This document shows, piece after piece, positions 44,111-52,564 of a stretch of 64,000 nucleotides of DNA. This DNA comes from an uncultured Lacinutrix sp. (GTDB taxonomy: Bacteria; Bacteroidota; Bacteroidia; Flavobacteriales; Flavobacteriaceae), in the NCBI RefSeq assembly GCF_947500605.1, contig NZ_CANMSJ010000003.1, positions 186,001 to 250,000 of the forward strand, given 5' to 3'. Every line of letters starts with the position of its first letter. The stretch's first letter is position 1. Below the pieces are notes generated by a model. The model was not told where the DNA came from. It saw nothing but the letters and a program-made list of their open reading frames with translations, and ran no database searches. Position numbers and translations under genes: made by a program.

Positions 44111-45253
44111 ATGAAACATCTATCTAAGCTTCCTAATATTGGGACTACTATATTTTCGGTAATGAGTGCTTTAGCGAACAAGCATAATGCCATTAATATG
44201 TCTCAAGGATTTCCTAATTTTAAAAGTGATCAAAAACTAATAGATTTAGTCTCGCAAGCCATGAATTCTGGTTATAACCAATATGCGCCAATGCCTGGAA
44301 ATATAGAGTTACGAAAAGCAATTGCCAATAAAATGGAATTACTTTATAAAAGCACTTACAATCCAGAGACAGAAATAACTGTTACAGCAGGAGCAACACA
44401 AGCTATTTACACTATTATTTCAGCCTTTATTAGACCAAAAGATGAAGCTATTATTTTTCGTCCAGCTTACGATTGTTACGAACCTGCAATAGAAGTTAAT
44501 GGTGGGAAAACCATTTCTATTCAATTAAATGCACCAGATTATAAAGTGAATTGGGAAGAAGTAGCGACTCACTTTTCTTCAAAAACTAAAATGATTATTA
44601 TAAACACACCACAAAACCCAAGTGGAAGTGTTTTTTCTAAAGCCGATATGTTAGCGCTTCAAAAACTAACAGAAAACACCAATTGCATTGTTTTGAGTGA
44701 TGAAGTTTACGAGCATATTATTTATGATGGTCTCGAACATGAAAGCGCTTGTAAGTTTCCAGATTTAAAAGCGAGAAGTTTTATAACAGCCTCTTTTGGT
44801 AAGACGTTCCACAATACAGGGTGGAAAGTTGGTTATTGTTGCGCACCAAAAGTATTAATGGATGAGTTTAAAAAAGTGCATCAGTTTAATGTATTTAGTG
44901 TAAACCATCCTACACAAAAAGCATTAGCAGATTACTTAAAAGAACCTAATAATTATTTAGGCCTTTCAGCATTCTATCAAACTAAAAGAGACTTGTTTTT
45001 AAGTCTAATTAAAGACTCTCGTTTTAAGTTTACTCCAGCAAAAGGAACGTATTTTCAAGTGTTAGATTTTTCTGAAATTACCCAAGAAAGCGACATCGAT
45101 TTTGCGAAACGATTAACAATAGAGCATGGGTTGGCGTCAATACCATTATCAGTTTTTAACAATAATAAAAAAGACGATAAAGTTTTACGATTTTGCTTTG
45201 CCAAAACAGACGATACACTAAAAAAAGCAGCAGAAATTATTAATAATATATAG
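44111..45253 (+). CDS. Aminotransferase, methionine aminotransferase (YbdL)-like
   Basis: This 380-residue class I PLP enzyme has SQGFPNF, TAGATQAIY, NTPQNPSG, SDEVYEHI, the PLP Lys in SFGKTFHNTGWKVGY (Lys231), and the late Arg in LRFCFAKTDD. YbdL and kynurenine/glutamine transaminase K proteins share this outline and prefer Met, Phe or Gln as amino donors. An omega-amidase lies two genes downstream, the usual partner that removes the product of Gln transamination. A role in methionine keto-acid recycling is likely. Confidence 0.85.
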   Translation: MKHLSKLPNIGTTIFSVMSALANKHNAINMSQGFPNFKSDQKLIDLVSQAMNSGYNQYAPMPGNIELRKAIANKMELLYKSTYNPETEITVTAGATQAIYTIISAFIRPKDEAIIFRPAYDCYEPAIEVNGGKTISIQLNAPDYKVNWEEVATHFSSKTKMIIINTPQNPSGSVFSKADMLALQKLTENTNCIVLSDEVYEHIIYDGLEHESACKFPDLKARSFITASFGKTFHNTGWKVGYCCAPKVLMDEFKKVHQFNVFSVNHPTQKALADYLKEPNNYLGLSAFYQTKRDLFLSLIKDSRFKFTPAKGTYFQVLDFSEITQESDIDFAKRLTIEHGLASIPLSVFNNNKKDDKVLRFCFAKTDDTLKKAAEIINNI

Positions 45254-45272
45254 CAATACTATTATTTGGCAA

Positions 45273-45280
45273 TATATTTG
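45273..45280 (+). promoter_or_regulatory. -7 element of the coiled-coil gene
   Basis: TATATTTG is an exact match, 40 bp upstream of ATG 45321. Confidence 0.55.
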
Positions 45281-45320
45281 ATTATTGAATTACAACTAAA
45301 AATTTTAAAATATATAAATA

Positions 45321-45929
45321 ATGAAAAAAGTAATTTTACTAGCTTTCTTTTTAGGATTAAGCTTTACTATTAGTGCACAAGAAGTTTTAAATAATGGTAA
45401 GACTTACCAAGTTAAAAAGAGTAAAATCCTTTTAGATGGAGAAGATGTTTCTACTTCTTTTACTGAAGAAGAAAAAGCAGTGATTTTTGAACAAGCAAAG
45501 CAAGCTTCAGATGCTATTGAGTTAAAGGAAGATGAGCTTAAGAAAATTAAGGATGAAGAAGAAAGAGTAGCGAAAGAATTAAAAGATGCTGAAAAAGCAA
45601 AAGATAGAGAAGAAAAGAAAATAAAAGACGCAGAAAAGAAGGCTGAGAAAGATCAAGAGAAAACAGAAAAAGCCCTTAAAAAAGCCGAAAAAGAACGTAG
45701 AGCAATTGCAAAAGAATTAAAAAAGAAAGAAAAAGCCGAGGATAAGGTGAAATCTGCCGAGAAGAATTTAAGCAAAGCAAAAGACAAGTACGAGTCTCAA
45801 AATAAAAAATTCGAAAAGCTTAAAAGAAAAGGGAAGCTTTCTCCAGACGATCATGAAAAATGGGAGAAAAAATTCGAAAAACTAAGAAGCAATATCACAA
45901 AAGCAGAAAAACGTTTAGGTAAACTTTAG
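45321..45929 (+). CDS. Secreted lysine-rich coiled-coil protein
   Basis: This 202-residue protein has a signal peptide (MKKVILLAFFLGLSFTISAQ). After a short head domain, from about residue 50 it is almost entirely Lys, Glu and Ala heptads, a long coiled coil. It stands between the aminotransferase and the omega-amidase, whose ATG is 2 bp after its stop. No known family is recognised. Low-complexity composition makes homology misleading. Confidence 0.75.
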   Translation: MKKVILLAFFLGLSFTISAQEVLNNGKTYQVKKSKILLDGEDVSTSFTEEEKAVIFEQAKQASDAIELKEDELKKIKDEEERVAKELKDAEKAKDREEKKIKDAEKKAEKDQEKTEKALKKAEKERRAIAKELKKKEKAEDKVKSAEKNLSKAKDKYESQNKKFEKLKRKGKLSPDDHEKWEKKFEKLRSNITKAEKRLGKL

Positions 45930-45931
45930 TT

Positions 45932-46714
45932 ATGGCTGATACATTAAACATAGCAATTATACAATCTAATTTAGTTTGGGAGAATGCGGTACAAAACCGC
46001 ATTAATTTTCAAACTAAAATAGAAGCTATAGTTGAAACCGTAGACCTTATTGTTTTACCAGAGATGTTTACCTCTGGTTTTAACATGAACGCTCAAGCTA
46101 TTGCAGAAACCATGCAAGGTGAAACCGTTAGTTGGATGCAAGATTTAGCCAAGCAAAAGCAAGCAGCTATTGTTGGTAGTGTTGCTGTTTTAGAAGATTC
46201 TAAATATTATAATAGACTCCTTTTTGTTAAACCAAATGGTGAAATAATACATTACGATAAGAGACATAGTTTTTCACTCGCAGGTGAAGATAAAGTCTTT
46301 ACAGCAGGAACTAAAAAAGTAATTATTGAGTATAAAGGCTGGAATATTTGTCCGCAAGTATGCTACGATCTTCGTTTTCCAGTTTGGGCTAGAAATACAG
46401 AAAATTACGATGTGTTGCTTTATGTTGCTAATTGGCCAAAACAAAGAATTGCAGCTTGGGATGCTTTGTTAAAAGCAAGAGCAATAGAAAACATGACTTA
46501 CTGTATTGGTGTAAATAGAGTAGGGCTTGATGGTAATAGTTTTGAATATCCAGGACATTCCGCAGTTTATGATGCTTTAGGCGAAAAACTCACCAGCGAT
46601 AATAGCGGAAAAGAAGCAACAGAAATTATAACATTAAATAAATCTCACATAGAAAAAAACCGAAGACATCTAGGTTTTCTAAACGATAAGGATACTTTTA
46701 ATCTAACAGTTTAA
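45932..46714 (+). CDS. Omega-amidase / nitrilase-family amidohydrolase (YafV-like)
   Basis: This 260-residue cytoplasmic enzyme has the Glu-Lys-Cys triad of the nitrilase superfamily: LPEMFTSGF (Glu44), HYDKRHSF (Lys110) and CPQVCYDLRFPVW (Cys144). This pattern is that of YafV/Nit2 omega-amidase, which hydrolyses alpha-ketoglutaramate from glutamine-dependent transamination. The aminotransferase at 44111 is the natural supplier. The last 17 bp overlap the convergent Ig-like lipoprotein gene. Confidence 0.9.
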   Translation: MADTLNIAIIQSNLVWENAVQNRINFQTKIEAIVETVDLIVLPEMFTSGFNMNAQAIAETMQGETVSWMQDLAKQKQAAIVGSVAVLEDSKYYNRLLFVKPNGEIIHYDKRHSFSLAGEDKVFTAGTKKVIIEYKGWNICPQVCYDLRFPVWARNTENYDVLLYVANWPKQRIAAWDALLKARAIENMTYCIGVNRVGLDGNSFEYPGHSAVYDALGEKLTSDNSGKEATEIITLNKSHIEKNRRHLGFLNDKDTFNLTV

Positions 46715-48311
46715 GAGTTGTTACTTCGTCGAAACCAGCTACAGCTTCAATAACATCAGGATGATAACTAACACGTTCTGGTTGTATACCTTTTAAGTAA
46801 TCTCCAGTATCGTACTTCCCGTTTTTGTTAGTGTCGTAAATAACACGTAAAAAGAAATTTTGAGGATCTAAAAAATTAAAATCTACAGGTTGTGCTTTAT
46901 CAATGTATTGCTCTGCAACAACCTCGAATTTAGAATCGGTAAGTTGAACTATTACAGGATATTTTGCATTTACAAGTATTATTCTAGAGTTAAAATACTT
47001 GTATTGGTTCTGTGTCTTAACGTTGTAACTAAGCGTGTCGTTAGTATTATTAAACAAATCGGTTAAAGCATTTGGAAGTACTTGTATTTTATATTGGTTG
47101 TCTACCGTTTTATTAAATTTGAGAGCATAGCTATTTTTTAATGTGTCGTATTCTGTTTTAAAATCTACTAAAGCAGAATCTTTGTCACGAATTGCAATTT
47201 TTGTTTCGTCAATACTTTCAAAAGGAATGTTTGATGTTATAAAGAAGTCTTTTTCTACACCTATTGCACCTTTTGGATTAGCACTTACTATTAAAGAATC
47301 ACGTTCTTTATCTTTTATTCTTACTGTAAACGTGTCCATAACTTTACGGTTGGTGACTTTAAAAATTAGAGAATCGACCTTTAATTTTGGGTTGTAGTAA
47401 TAGAAAAGCGAATCGGTTTTTTCATCTTTATAATAACGTCCTTTAAAGCTATCGGTAACTTTAGATAGTAATTCAATTTTGGTGTTTTTATAATCGCCTT
47501 CGTATCCAAAAATTATTTTTTCGCCAGCAACTAAGCTTGGCTTTGCAGCTCTGTAGTTTGGAGCTTCATTAAATAATTCAAGTTCAAAAGTTTTAGCGGT
47601 GTCTTGTGGTAGCGTAATTGGTGTTTCGTAAAATGCTATTTTTTCAGTTTTTTGCTGAAATTTATTATCACCATTTTTATCCTTTAGGGCACGAAGCATA
47701 TATTTACCAGCCTTTACGTTTTCAATTTTAAAATTAGTAGTACTATCTAATGTATTGGTGATATAATTTGGTTCTCTTTTATATATTAATGAATCAGAAT
47801 ATGTAGAATCCATTTCATATAAAGCAACCGAAACAAAATCATCTACTTCAGAAACTAATGCATCTTTAATAACGCCTTTAACAGAAAGAGAATCTATATA
47901 CGATCCAGTAGAAAAAACATATCTGTAATATTTAAATGGGTTTTCTTCGTTATTATCCACAATACTATTCCCAAAATTAAAAGCATAAGTAGTATTTGGT
48001 TGTAATGTATCGAAAATTTTAATAGTAATATATTTACTTGCAGAACCTAGAGGTGTAATGTCTGGTTGTGTTTTCATTGGTGGAGAAATAACAAGTTGTT
48101 TAGACAAGTTTTTAGTTTTTATATACTCATCAAAATAAATTCTAATTTCTTTAGCATTAAAATTAGTAGTATAATTTTCTGGTACAGATTTTACAATAAC
48201 CGGAGGTGCAACATCTATTTCTCCACCGCTTGGCGTACCTCTATTGGCACAACTAGCAATTATTAATGCAATTGTAATAAAAAATAAAATATTGTAAAAT
48301 CTGTTTTGCAT
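46698..48311 (-). CDS. Ig-like domain lipoprotein
   Basis: I start this gene at 48311 (MQNRFYNILFF), giving 537 residues with a lipobox (IIASC); an in-frame ATG at 48359 adds 16 residues before the signal. Residues 35-140 hold a Big_5-like Ig domain (PPVIVKSVPENYTTNFNAKEIRIYFDEYI...YRYVFSTG). The remainder is beta-rich, with a late DTNKNGKYDTGDYLKG loop. This architecture is conserved in Bacteroidota surface lipoproteins of unknown role. It converges on the omega-amidase gene with a 17-bp overlap. Confidence 0.82.
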   Translation of the reverse strand: MQNRFYNILFFITIALIIASCANRGTPSGGEIDVAPPVIVKSVPENYTTNFNAKEIRIYFDEYIKTKNLSKQLVISPPMKTQPDITPLGSASKYITIKIFDTLQPNTTYAFNFGNSIVDNNEENPFKYYRYVFSTGSYIDSLSVKGVIKDALVSEVDDFVSVALYEMDSTYSDSLIYKREPNYITNTLDSTTNFKIENVKAGKYMLRALKDKNGDNKFQQKTEKIAFYETPITLPQDTAKTFELELFNEAPNYRAAKPSLVAGEKIIFGYEGDYKNTKIELLSKVTDSFKGRYYKDEKTDSLFYYYNPKLKVDSLIFKVTNRKVMDTFTVRIKDKERDSLIVSANPKGAIGVEKDFFITSNIPFESIDETKIAIRDKDSALVDFKTEYDTLKNSYALKFNKTVDNQYKIQVLPNALTDLFNNTNDTLSYNVKTQNQYKYFNSRIILVNAKYPVIVQLTDSKFEVVAEQYIDKAQPVDFNFLDPQNFFLRVIYDTNKNGKYDTGDYLKGIQPERVSYHPDVIEAVAGFDEVTTLKLLD

Positions 48312-48419
48312 AGCTATTGTAATTGTTTGCAAAATAACAACATATTTATAAAGTAACATAAATAGTCGCTTTTTTAAAGCGTGTATTTATAAAGAATTTA
48401 ACTTTTTATACTAATACTG

Positions 48420-49097
48420 TTAAGCAATTGCCATTGTGGCAATGCTAATTTTCAAACCTTCGACTTTGTTTAGTTCTAACATACAGGCTTCTAAAGTAGC
48501 TCCTGTAGTAATAATATCGTCGACTAAAAGAATATGTTTTCCAGCTATTTTTTGAGTGTTGGCTAATGCAAAAGTATCGTTTTTACCTGTCCACCGCGAG
48601 AACCTGTTTTTAGTAACTTGAGATTTAGTATTAGTAACTTTAAGTAATACATTATCCACATATTCAGCTTGTAAAGCTATCGCTATTTCTTCTCCAAACT
48701 TAGTAACTTGGTTGTAACCTCTACTTCTTAATTTCTTTTTATGTAGTGGCACTGGAATAACAATGTCTATGTTAGCATAATCTTCACATTTACCAAGTTC
48801 TGTGCCTAACCAAGCACCCAAAAAGGAGCCTGCTTGCTGCTGTTCTTTATATTTTAATTGATGTATAAGTTTTTGTGTTATTCCTTTTTTTTCAAACCTG
48901 AGTAAAGCTGTGCCAGTTTTAATTTTAGCTCTTCCATAAAATAGTTTTGCAATAAAATTATCTTGAGTTAAATGAAAATTGGTAAGTGGTAAAGAGTGTC
49001 TGCAATCTGTACATAAGTGCTCTTCGTTGTCAACTAATTGTAGTTGACACGTTAAGCATACTTTAGGAAAAAATAGGTTTATAAGAGCTCTAAACAT
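48420..49097 (-). CDS. comF: ComF-family phosphoribosyltransferase-like protein
   Basis: This 225-residue protein has an N-terminal zinc finger (CLTCQLQLVDNEEHLCTDC) and a C-terminal phosphoribosyltransferase loop LLVDDIITTGATLEAC, the ComF hallmark. ComF proteins are linked with uptake of DNA for transformation in other bacteria; the exact activity is not established. It lies alone on the minus strand beside the Ig-like lipoprotein. Confidence 0.92.
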   Translation of the reverse strand: MFRALINLFFPKVCLTCQLQLVDNEEHLCTDCRHSLPLTNFHLTQDNFIAKLFYGRAKIKTGTALLRFEKKGITQKLIHQLKYKEQQQAGSFLGAWLGTELGKCEDYANIDIVIPVPLHKKKLRSRGYNQVTKFGEEIAIALQAEYVDNVLLKVTNTKSQVTKNRFSRWTGKNDTFALANTQKIAGKHILLVDDIITTGATLEACMLELNKVEGLKISIATMAIA

Positions 49098-49297
49098 GTT
49101 GTAGAAGAAATAATTTTGTATTTCATCGAAAATACGCTAACAATTTAATAATCAATAATAATAATAGCTATAATTGTGTAACCAAACCTAAGTTTTAAAA
49201 ATTGTTTAACCCATAATCAATACTCTTAAAATATTAAAACAGAACTATTTTAAGAATCTACATCGCTAAAAATTCGCTTGCTATTTAGTAGAATAAA

Positions 49298-50203
49298 ATG
49301 ATAATAAACCCTCAAATATTTAACAATAAAATAATTATAGGTTCTTTAGCAGTGGCGCTAATTGTTATAGGTGCTTTGGGCTATACAAGTTATTATAACG
49401 CTAAAGAAAGTAATGCTTTTCTTGAGCAAGAAAAACATCTTGTTCAAAGTGAATTATCCGAAATGATTTCAAGTTACAATGCTATAGATGTAAGTAATGA
49501 ATCGATAGGAAAACAGTTAGAGCAAACAAAATATAAAATCATAAAAATTTTAGATTCTGTTAAGCAAATAGATCTTAATTTCAGTGAAATTTCTAAGTAT
49601 AAGGCACAGATTAAAGTGCTAAAAAAAGAGAATCTACTATTACTTTCAATGGTTGATTCTTTAGAGTCTGAAAATGCCGAGCTTAAATTAGTAACAGATA
49701 GTATTGTAGCTAATTTAGACGAGACAAAAGGAGTCGCGAATACGTTGCAGACTAAAAATAAAACGCTTTCAAAAAGAAATATAAATTTAAAAGAAGATTT
49801 AGAAATCGCAAAGCAGTTTAAAATTACAAATATCGTTGCAGAAGGTGTTAAAAGAGTTTCGTCTTCTAATAAGGTAATAGATACTAAAAGAGCAAGTAGA
49901 ACAAATCAATTTCAAGTGTGCTTTACATTGCTAAAAAATGAATTATTGGCTAAAGGAGACAAGTCATTATACATACAAGTGTTAGATTCTAAAATGAATG
50001 TTATTGCAGATAAGGGGACAGTTAACTTTGGTAATACCTCTTTAATTTATTCTGATGTAGAAACAGTAGCGTATAATAATAAAGATTTAGAGGTTTGTGC
50101 TTTAATAGAAAAAGGAAGCGAAACGCTAGTAAAAGGAATGTATTTTATTAGTATATTTCATCAAGGAAATAAATTAGGCAGAACGACTATTGAATTAAAA
50201 TAA
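49298..50203 (+). CDS. Membrane-anchored coiled-coil protein
   Basis: This 301-residue protein has a single N-terminal membrane helix (about 12-30), a long coiled coil (about 40-165) and a C-terminal beta domain of about 110 residues (FQVCFTLLKNELLAKG...FISIFHQGNKLGRTTIELK). This architecture is conserved in flavobacteria but I know no function. A 200-bp upstream gap to comF holds no visible element. A palindrome follows at 50229, which may be its terminator. Confidence 0.75.
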   Translation: MIINPQIFNNKIIIGSLAVALIVIGALGYTSYYNAKESNAFLEQEKHLVQSELSEMISSYNAIDVSNESIGKQLEQTKYKIIKILDSVKQIDLNFSEISKYKAQIKVLKKENLLLLSMVDSLESENAELKLVTDSIVANLDETKGVANTLQTKNKTLSKRNINLKEDLEIAKQFKITNIVAEGVKRVSSSNKVIDTKRASRTNQFQVCFTLLKNELLAKGDKSLYIQVLDSKMNVIADKGTVNFGNTSLIYSDVETVAYNNKDLEVCALIEKGSETLVKGMYFISIFHQGNKLGRTTIELK

Positions 50204-50228
50204 AAATTATCCATTAATATTATTAAAT

Positions 50229-50255
50229 AAACCGTTCCAAATTTGGAACGGTTTT
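50229..50255. terminator. 26-bp perfect palindrome before glyS
   Basis: AAACCGTTCCAAA (50229-50241) and TTTGGAACGGTTT (50242-50254) are exact complements. It may terminate the preceding gene, though its T-run is short. Its end is 2 bp from the glyS -7 element, so it may also be an operator. Confidence 0.6.
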
Positions 50256-50256
50256 A

Positions 50257-50264
50257 TATTTTTG
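50257..50264 (+). promoter_or_regulatory. -7 element of glyS
   Basis: TATTTTTG is an exact match, ending 5 nt before the ATG at 50270, which suggests a leaderless transcript. Confidence 0.6.
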
Positions 50265-50269
50265 TAGCT

Positions 50270-51811
50270 ATGGCAAATCAAGACGATCAATTTAAAAAAG
50301 TAATCTCTCATGCAAAAGAGTATGGTTACGTATTCCAAAGTAGTGAAATCTACGATGGACTTAGTGCAGTTTACGATTACGCACAAAATGGTGTAGAGTT
50401 AAAGAAAAACATTCGCGACTATTGGTGGAAAGCCATGGTGCAAATGCATGATAATATTGTAGGTATCGATGCCTCAATTTTTATGCATCCAACCACTTGG
50501 AAAGCTTCTGGGCACGTAGATGCTTTTAGCGATCCGTTAATAGACAATAAAGATTCTAAAAAAAGATATCGTGCAGATGTTTTAGTTGAAGATTATTGCC
50601 TTAAAATTGAAGCGAAAATTGATAAAGAAGTTAAAAAAGCAGCCAAACGTTTTGGAGATGCTTTTAATAAAGATGAATTTATAGCTACTAATCCTCGTGT
50701 TTTAGGTTATCAAGAAAAAATTGATGGTATTCTATCACGTTTAGGTAAATCTCTTGAAGCTGAAGATTTAGTAGATGTTAAAGCATTAATTGAAGAGTTA
50801 GAAATAGCTTGTCCATTAAGTGGAAGCAGAAACTGGACAGATGTTAAGCAGTTTAACTTAATGTTTGGTACAAAGTTAGGTGCAAGTGCCGAAACGGCAA
50901 TGGATCTTTACTTACGTCCAGAAACAGCACAAGGTATTTTTGTAAACTTCTTGAATGTGCAAAAAACAGGACGAATGAAAATTCCTTTTGGTATTGCGCA
51001 AACAGGTAAAGCATTTAGAAATGAAATTGTTGCAAGACAGTTTATTTTTAGAATGCGTGAGTTTGAACAAATGGAAATGCAATTTTTTATTAAACCAGGA
51101 ACACAAAAAGAATGGTTTGATAAGTGGAAAGAAACACGAATGAAATGGCACCTTTCTTTAGGGATGGGAGAAGATAATTACCGTTTTCATGACCACGAAA
51201 AATTAGCACATTATGCAGATGCTGCAACAGATATAGAATTTAAATTTCCTTTCGGATTTAAAGAATTAGAAGGAATACACTCGCGTACAGATTTCGATTT
51301 AAAACAACACGAAGAGTTTTCTGGTAAGAAATTACAGTATTTCGATCACGAAGAAAATAAAAGTTACACACCGTATGTTTTAGAAACTTCTATTGGTTTA
51401 GATCGTATGTTTTTAGCAGTATTTTCTAATGCTTTAATGGAAGAAGAGTTAGAAAACAATACTACAAGAACCGTTTTAAAATTACCAGCAGTTTTAGCGC
51501 CTGTAAAAGCAGCCGTTTTTCCTTTAGTTAAAAAGGATGGTTTGCCAGAAGTAGCAAAAGAAATTATTGAAGATTTAAAATGGGATTTTAACGTGTTTTA
51601 TGATGAGAAAGATGCCGTTGGTAAACGTTACCGTCGTCAAGATGCAAATGGTACACCATTTTGTATTACAGTAGATCACCAAACGTTAGAAGATAAAACA
51701 GTTACTATCCGTCATAGAGACACAATGGATCAAAGACGTGTTGCTATTTCAGAGCTTAAAGACATCATTAAAAAAGAAGTTGATGTAAAAGAGTGGTTAA
51801 TGAAAATGTAA
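50270..51811 (+). CDS. glyS: Glycine--tRNA ligase (alpha2, eukaryotic-like type)
   Basis: This class II synthetase of 513 residues loads glycine onto tRNA-Gly. I start it at 50270 (MANQDDQFKK); the frame opens at 50243, but that extension covers the promoter and palindrome. Motifs in order are YDYAQNGVELKKNIRDYWW, motif 2 AQTGKAFRNEI and FRMREFEQMEMQFF, and motif 3 GLDRMFLAVF with the anticodon-binding domain at the C-terminus. This single-chain form is used by Bacteroidota. A bidirectional terminator follows. Confidence 0.95.
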   Translation: MANQDDQFKKVISHAKEYGYVFQSSEIYDGLSAVYDYAQNGVELKKNIRDYWWKAMVQMHDNIVGIDASIFMHPTTWKASGHVDAFSDPLIDNKDSKKRYRADVLVEDYCLKIEAKIDKEVKKAAKRFGDAFNKDEFIATNPRVLGYQEKIDGILSRLGKSLEAEDLVDVKALIEELEIACPLSGSRNWTDVKQFNLMFGTKLGASAETAMDLYLRPETAQGIFVNFLNVQKTGRMKIPFGIAQTGKAFRNEIVARQFIFRMREFEQMEMQFFIKPGTQKEWFDKWKETRMKWHLSLGMGEDNYRFHDHEKLAHYADAATDIEFKFPFGFKELEGIHSRTDFDLKQHEEFSGKKLQYFDHEENKSYTPYVLETSIGLDRMFLAVFSNALMEEELENNTTRTVLKLPAVLAPVKAAVFPLVKKDGLPEVAKEIIEDLKWDFNVFYDEKDAVGKRYRRQDANGTPFCITVDHQTLEDKTVTIRHRDTMDQRRVAISELKDIIKKEVDVKEWLMKM

Positions 51812-51840
51812 AATTCATGCGAAAGCAGATGCCTTAAAAT

Positions 51841-51876
51841 AAAAAATGCCCAAACTATTTAGTTTGGGCATTTTTA
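51841..51876. terminator. Bidirectional terminator after glyS
   Basis: AAATGCCCAAACT pairs with AGTTTGGGCATTT around ATTT, with A and T tracts outside. It serves glyS and the convergent beta-barrel gene. Confidence 0.92.
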
Positions 51877-51892
51877 GTATTTTGTTATTTTT

Positions 51893-52474
51893 TTAGAATC
51901 TAATTCCAAAGTTAATTCCAAATCTAGGTTCTACATTATCTAAGTAATCATCATCAAAACTACCAAGGTTTCTTGCTATTTCTCCATTAATACCTAAAGT
52001 AAAGGTGTCATTAAATACCCATTTATGACCAATACCAAAACCTAAAGAAAATCCATCTACATCATAAGAGAATTCCTGTGCTACATTAGTGTCAATTACA
52101 TAATCATAATAGTAATAATCGTCTACAGTTACTGTTCCTGTTCTAATTTTTGCTTGTGGATAAAAGAAAAATCCTGCATGGTCTTTTTTCTTTGAAAAAT
52201 AGATTATGTAAGCTACTTTAAGACTAAAAGCATTAGAGTCTTTTAAATACCCAGAATCATAATAAGCGTATGTGTCAAAAAAGGTAGTGCCAATAAAAAG
52301 TGATTGATTTTTTTCAAAATAACGTTCATAATTAATATTAAAAGATCCTGCTATAACTAGATCAAAAAGGTTAGACGAAATCTCATTTTTTTTAGAGGTC
52401 GATTCTACATCTTCTTGAGAAAGTCCATAAAAAGATGTTAATAATAAAGCGAATAATACTAATGTTTTTTTCAT
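51893..52474 (-). CDS. Outer-membrane beta-barrel protein
   Basis: This 193-residue protein has a signal peptide ending FYGLSQ. Its strands carry aromatic girdles (FNINYERYF, LFIGTTFF, FFFYPQAKI, FSLGFGIGHKW, PRFGINFGIRF) and the terminal Phe typical of outer-membrane barrels. It belongs to the small beta-barrel group common in Bacteroidota. It follows the metal-efflux ATPase gene on the same strand with a 90-bp gap, so it may be read-through transcribed but a role in metal efflux is not shown. Confidence 0.78.
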   Translation of the reverse strand: MKKTLVLFALLLTSFYGLSQEDVESTSKKNEISSNLFDLVIAGSFNINYERYFEKNQSLFIGTTFFDTYAYYDSGYLKDSNAFSLKVAYIIYFSKKKDHAGFFFYPQAKIRTGTVTVDDYYYYDYVIDTNVAQEFSYDVDGFSLGFGIGHKWVFNDTFTLGINGEIARNLGSFDDDYLDNVEPRFGINFGIRF

Positions 52475-52564
52475 AAAATAGATTGGTTAAAATGAATAAG
52501 TTATCAAAAGTCATACCATTATTAGATACTAAAAATAGGAAAAGGTTGCGTAGAAAATCTAGAT

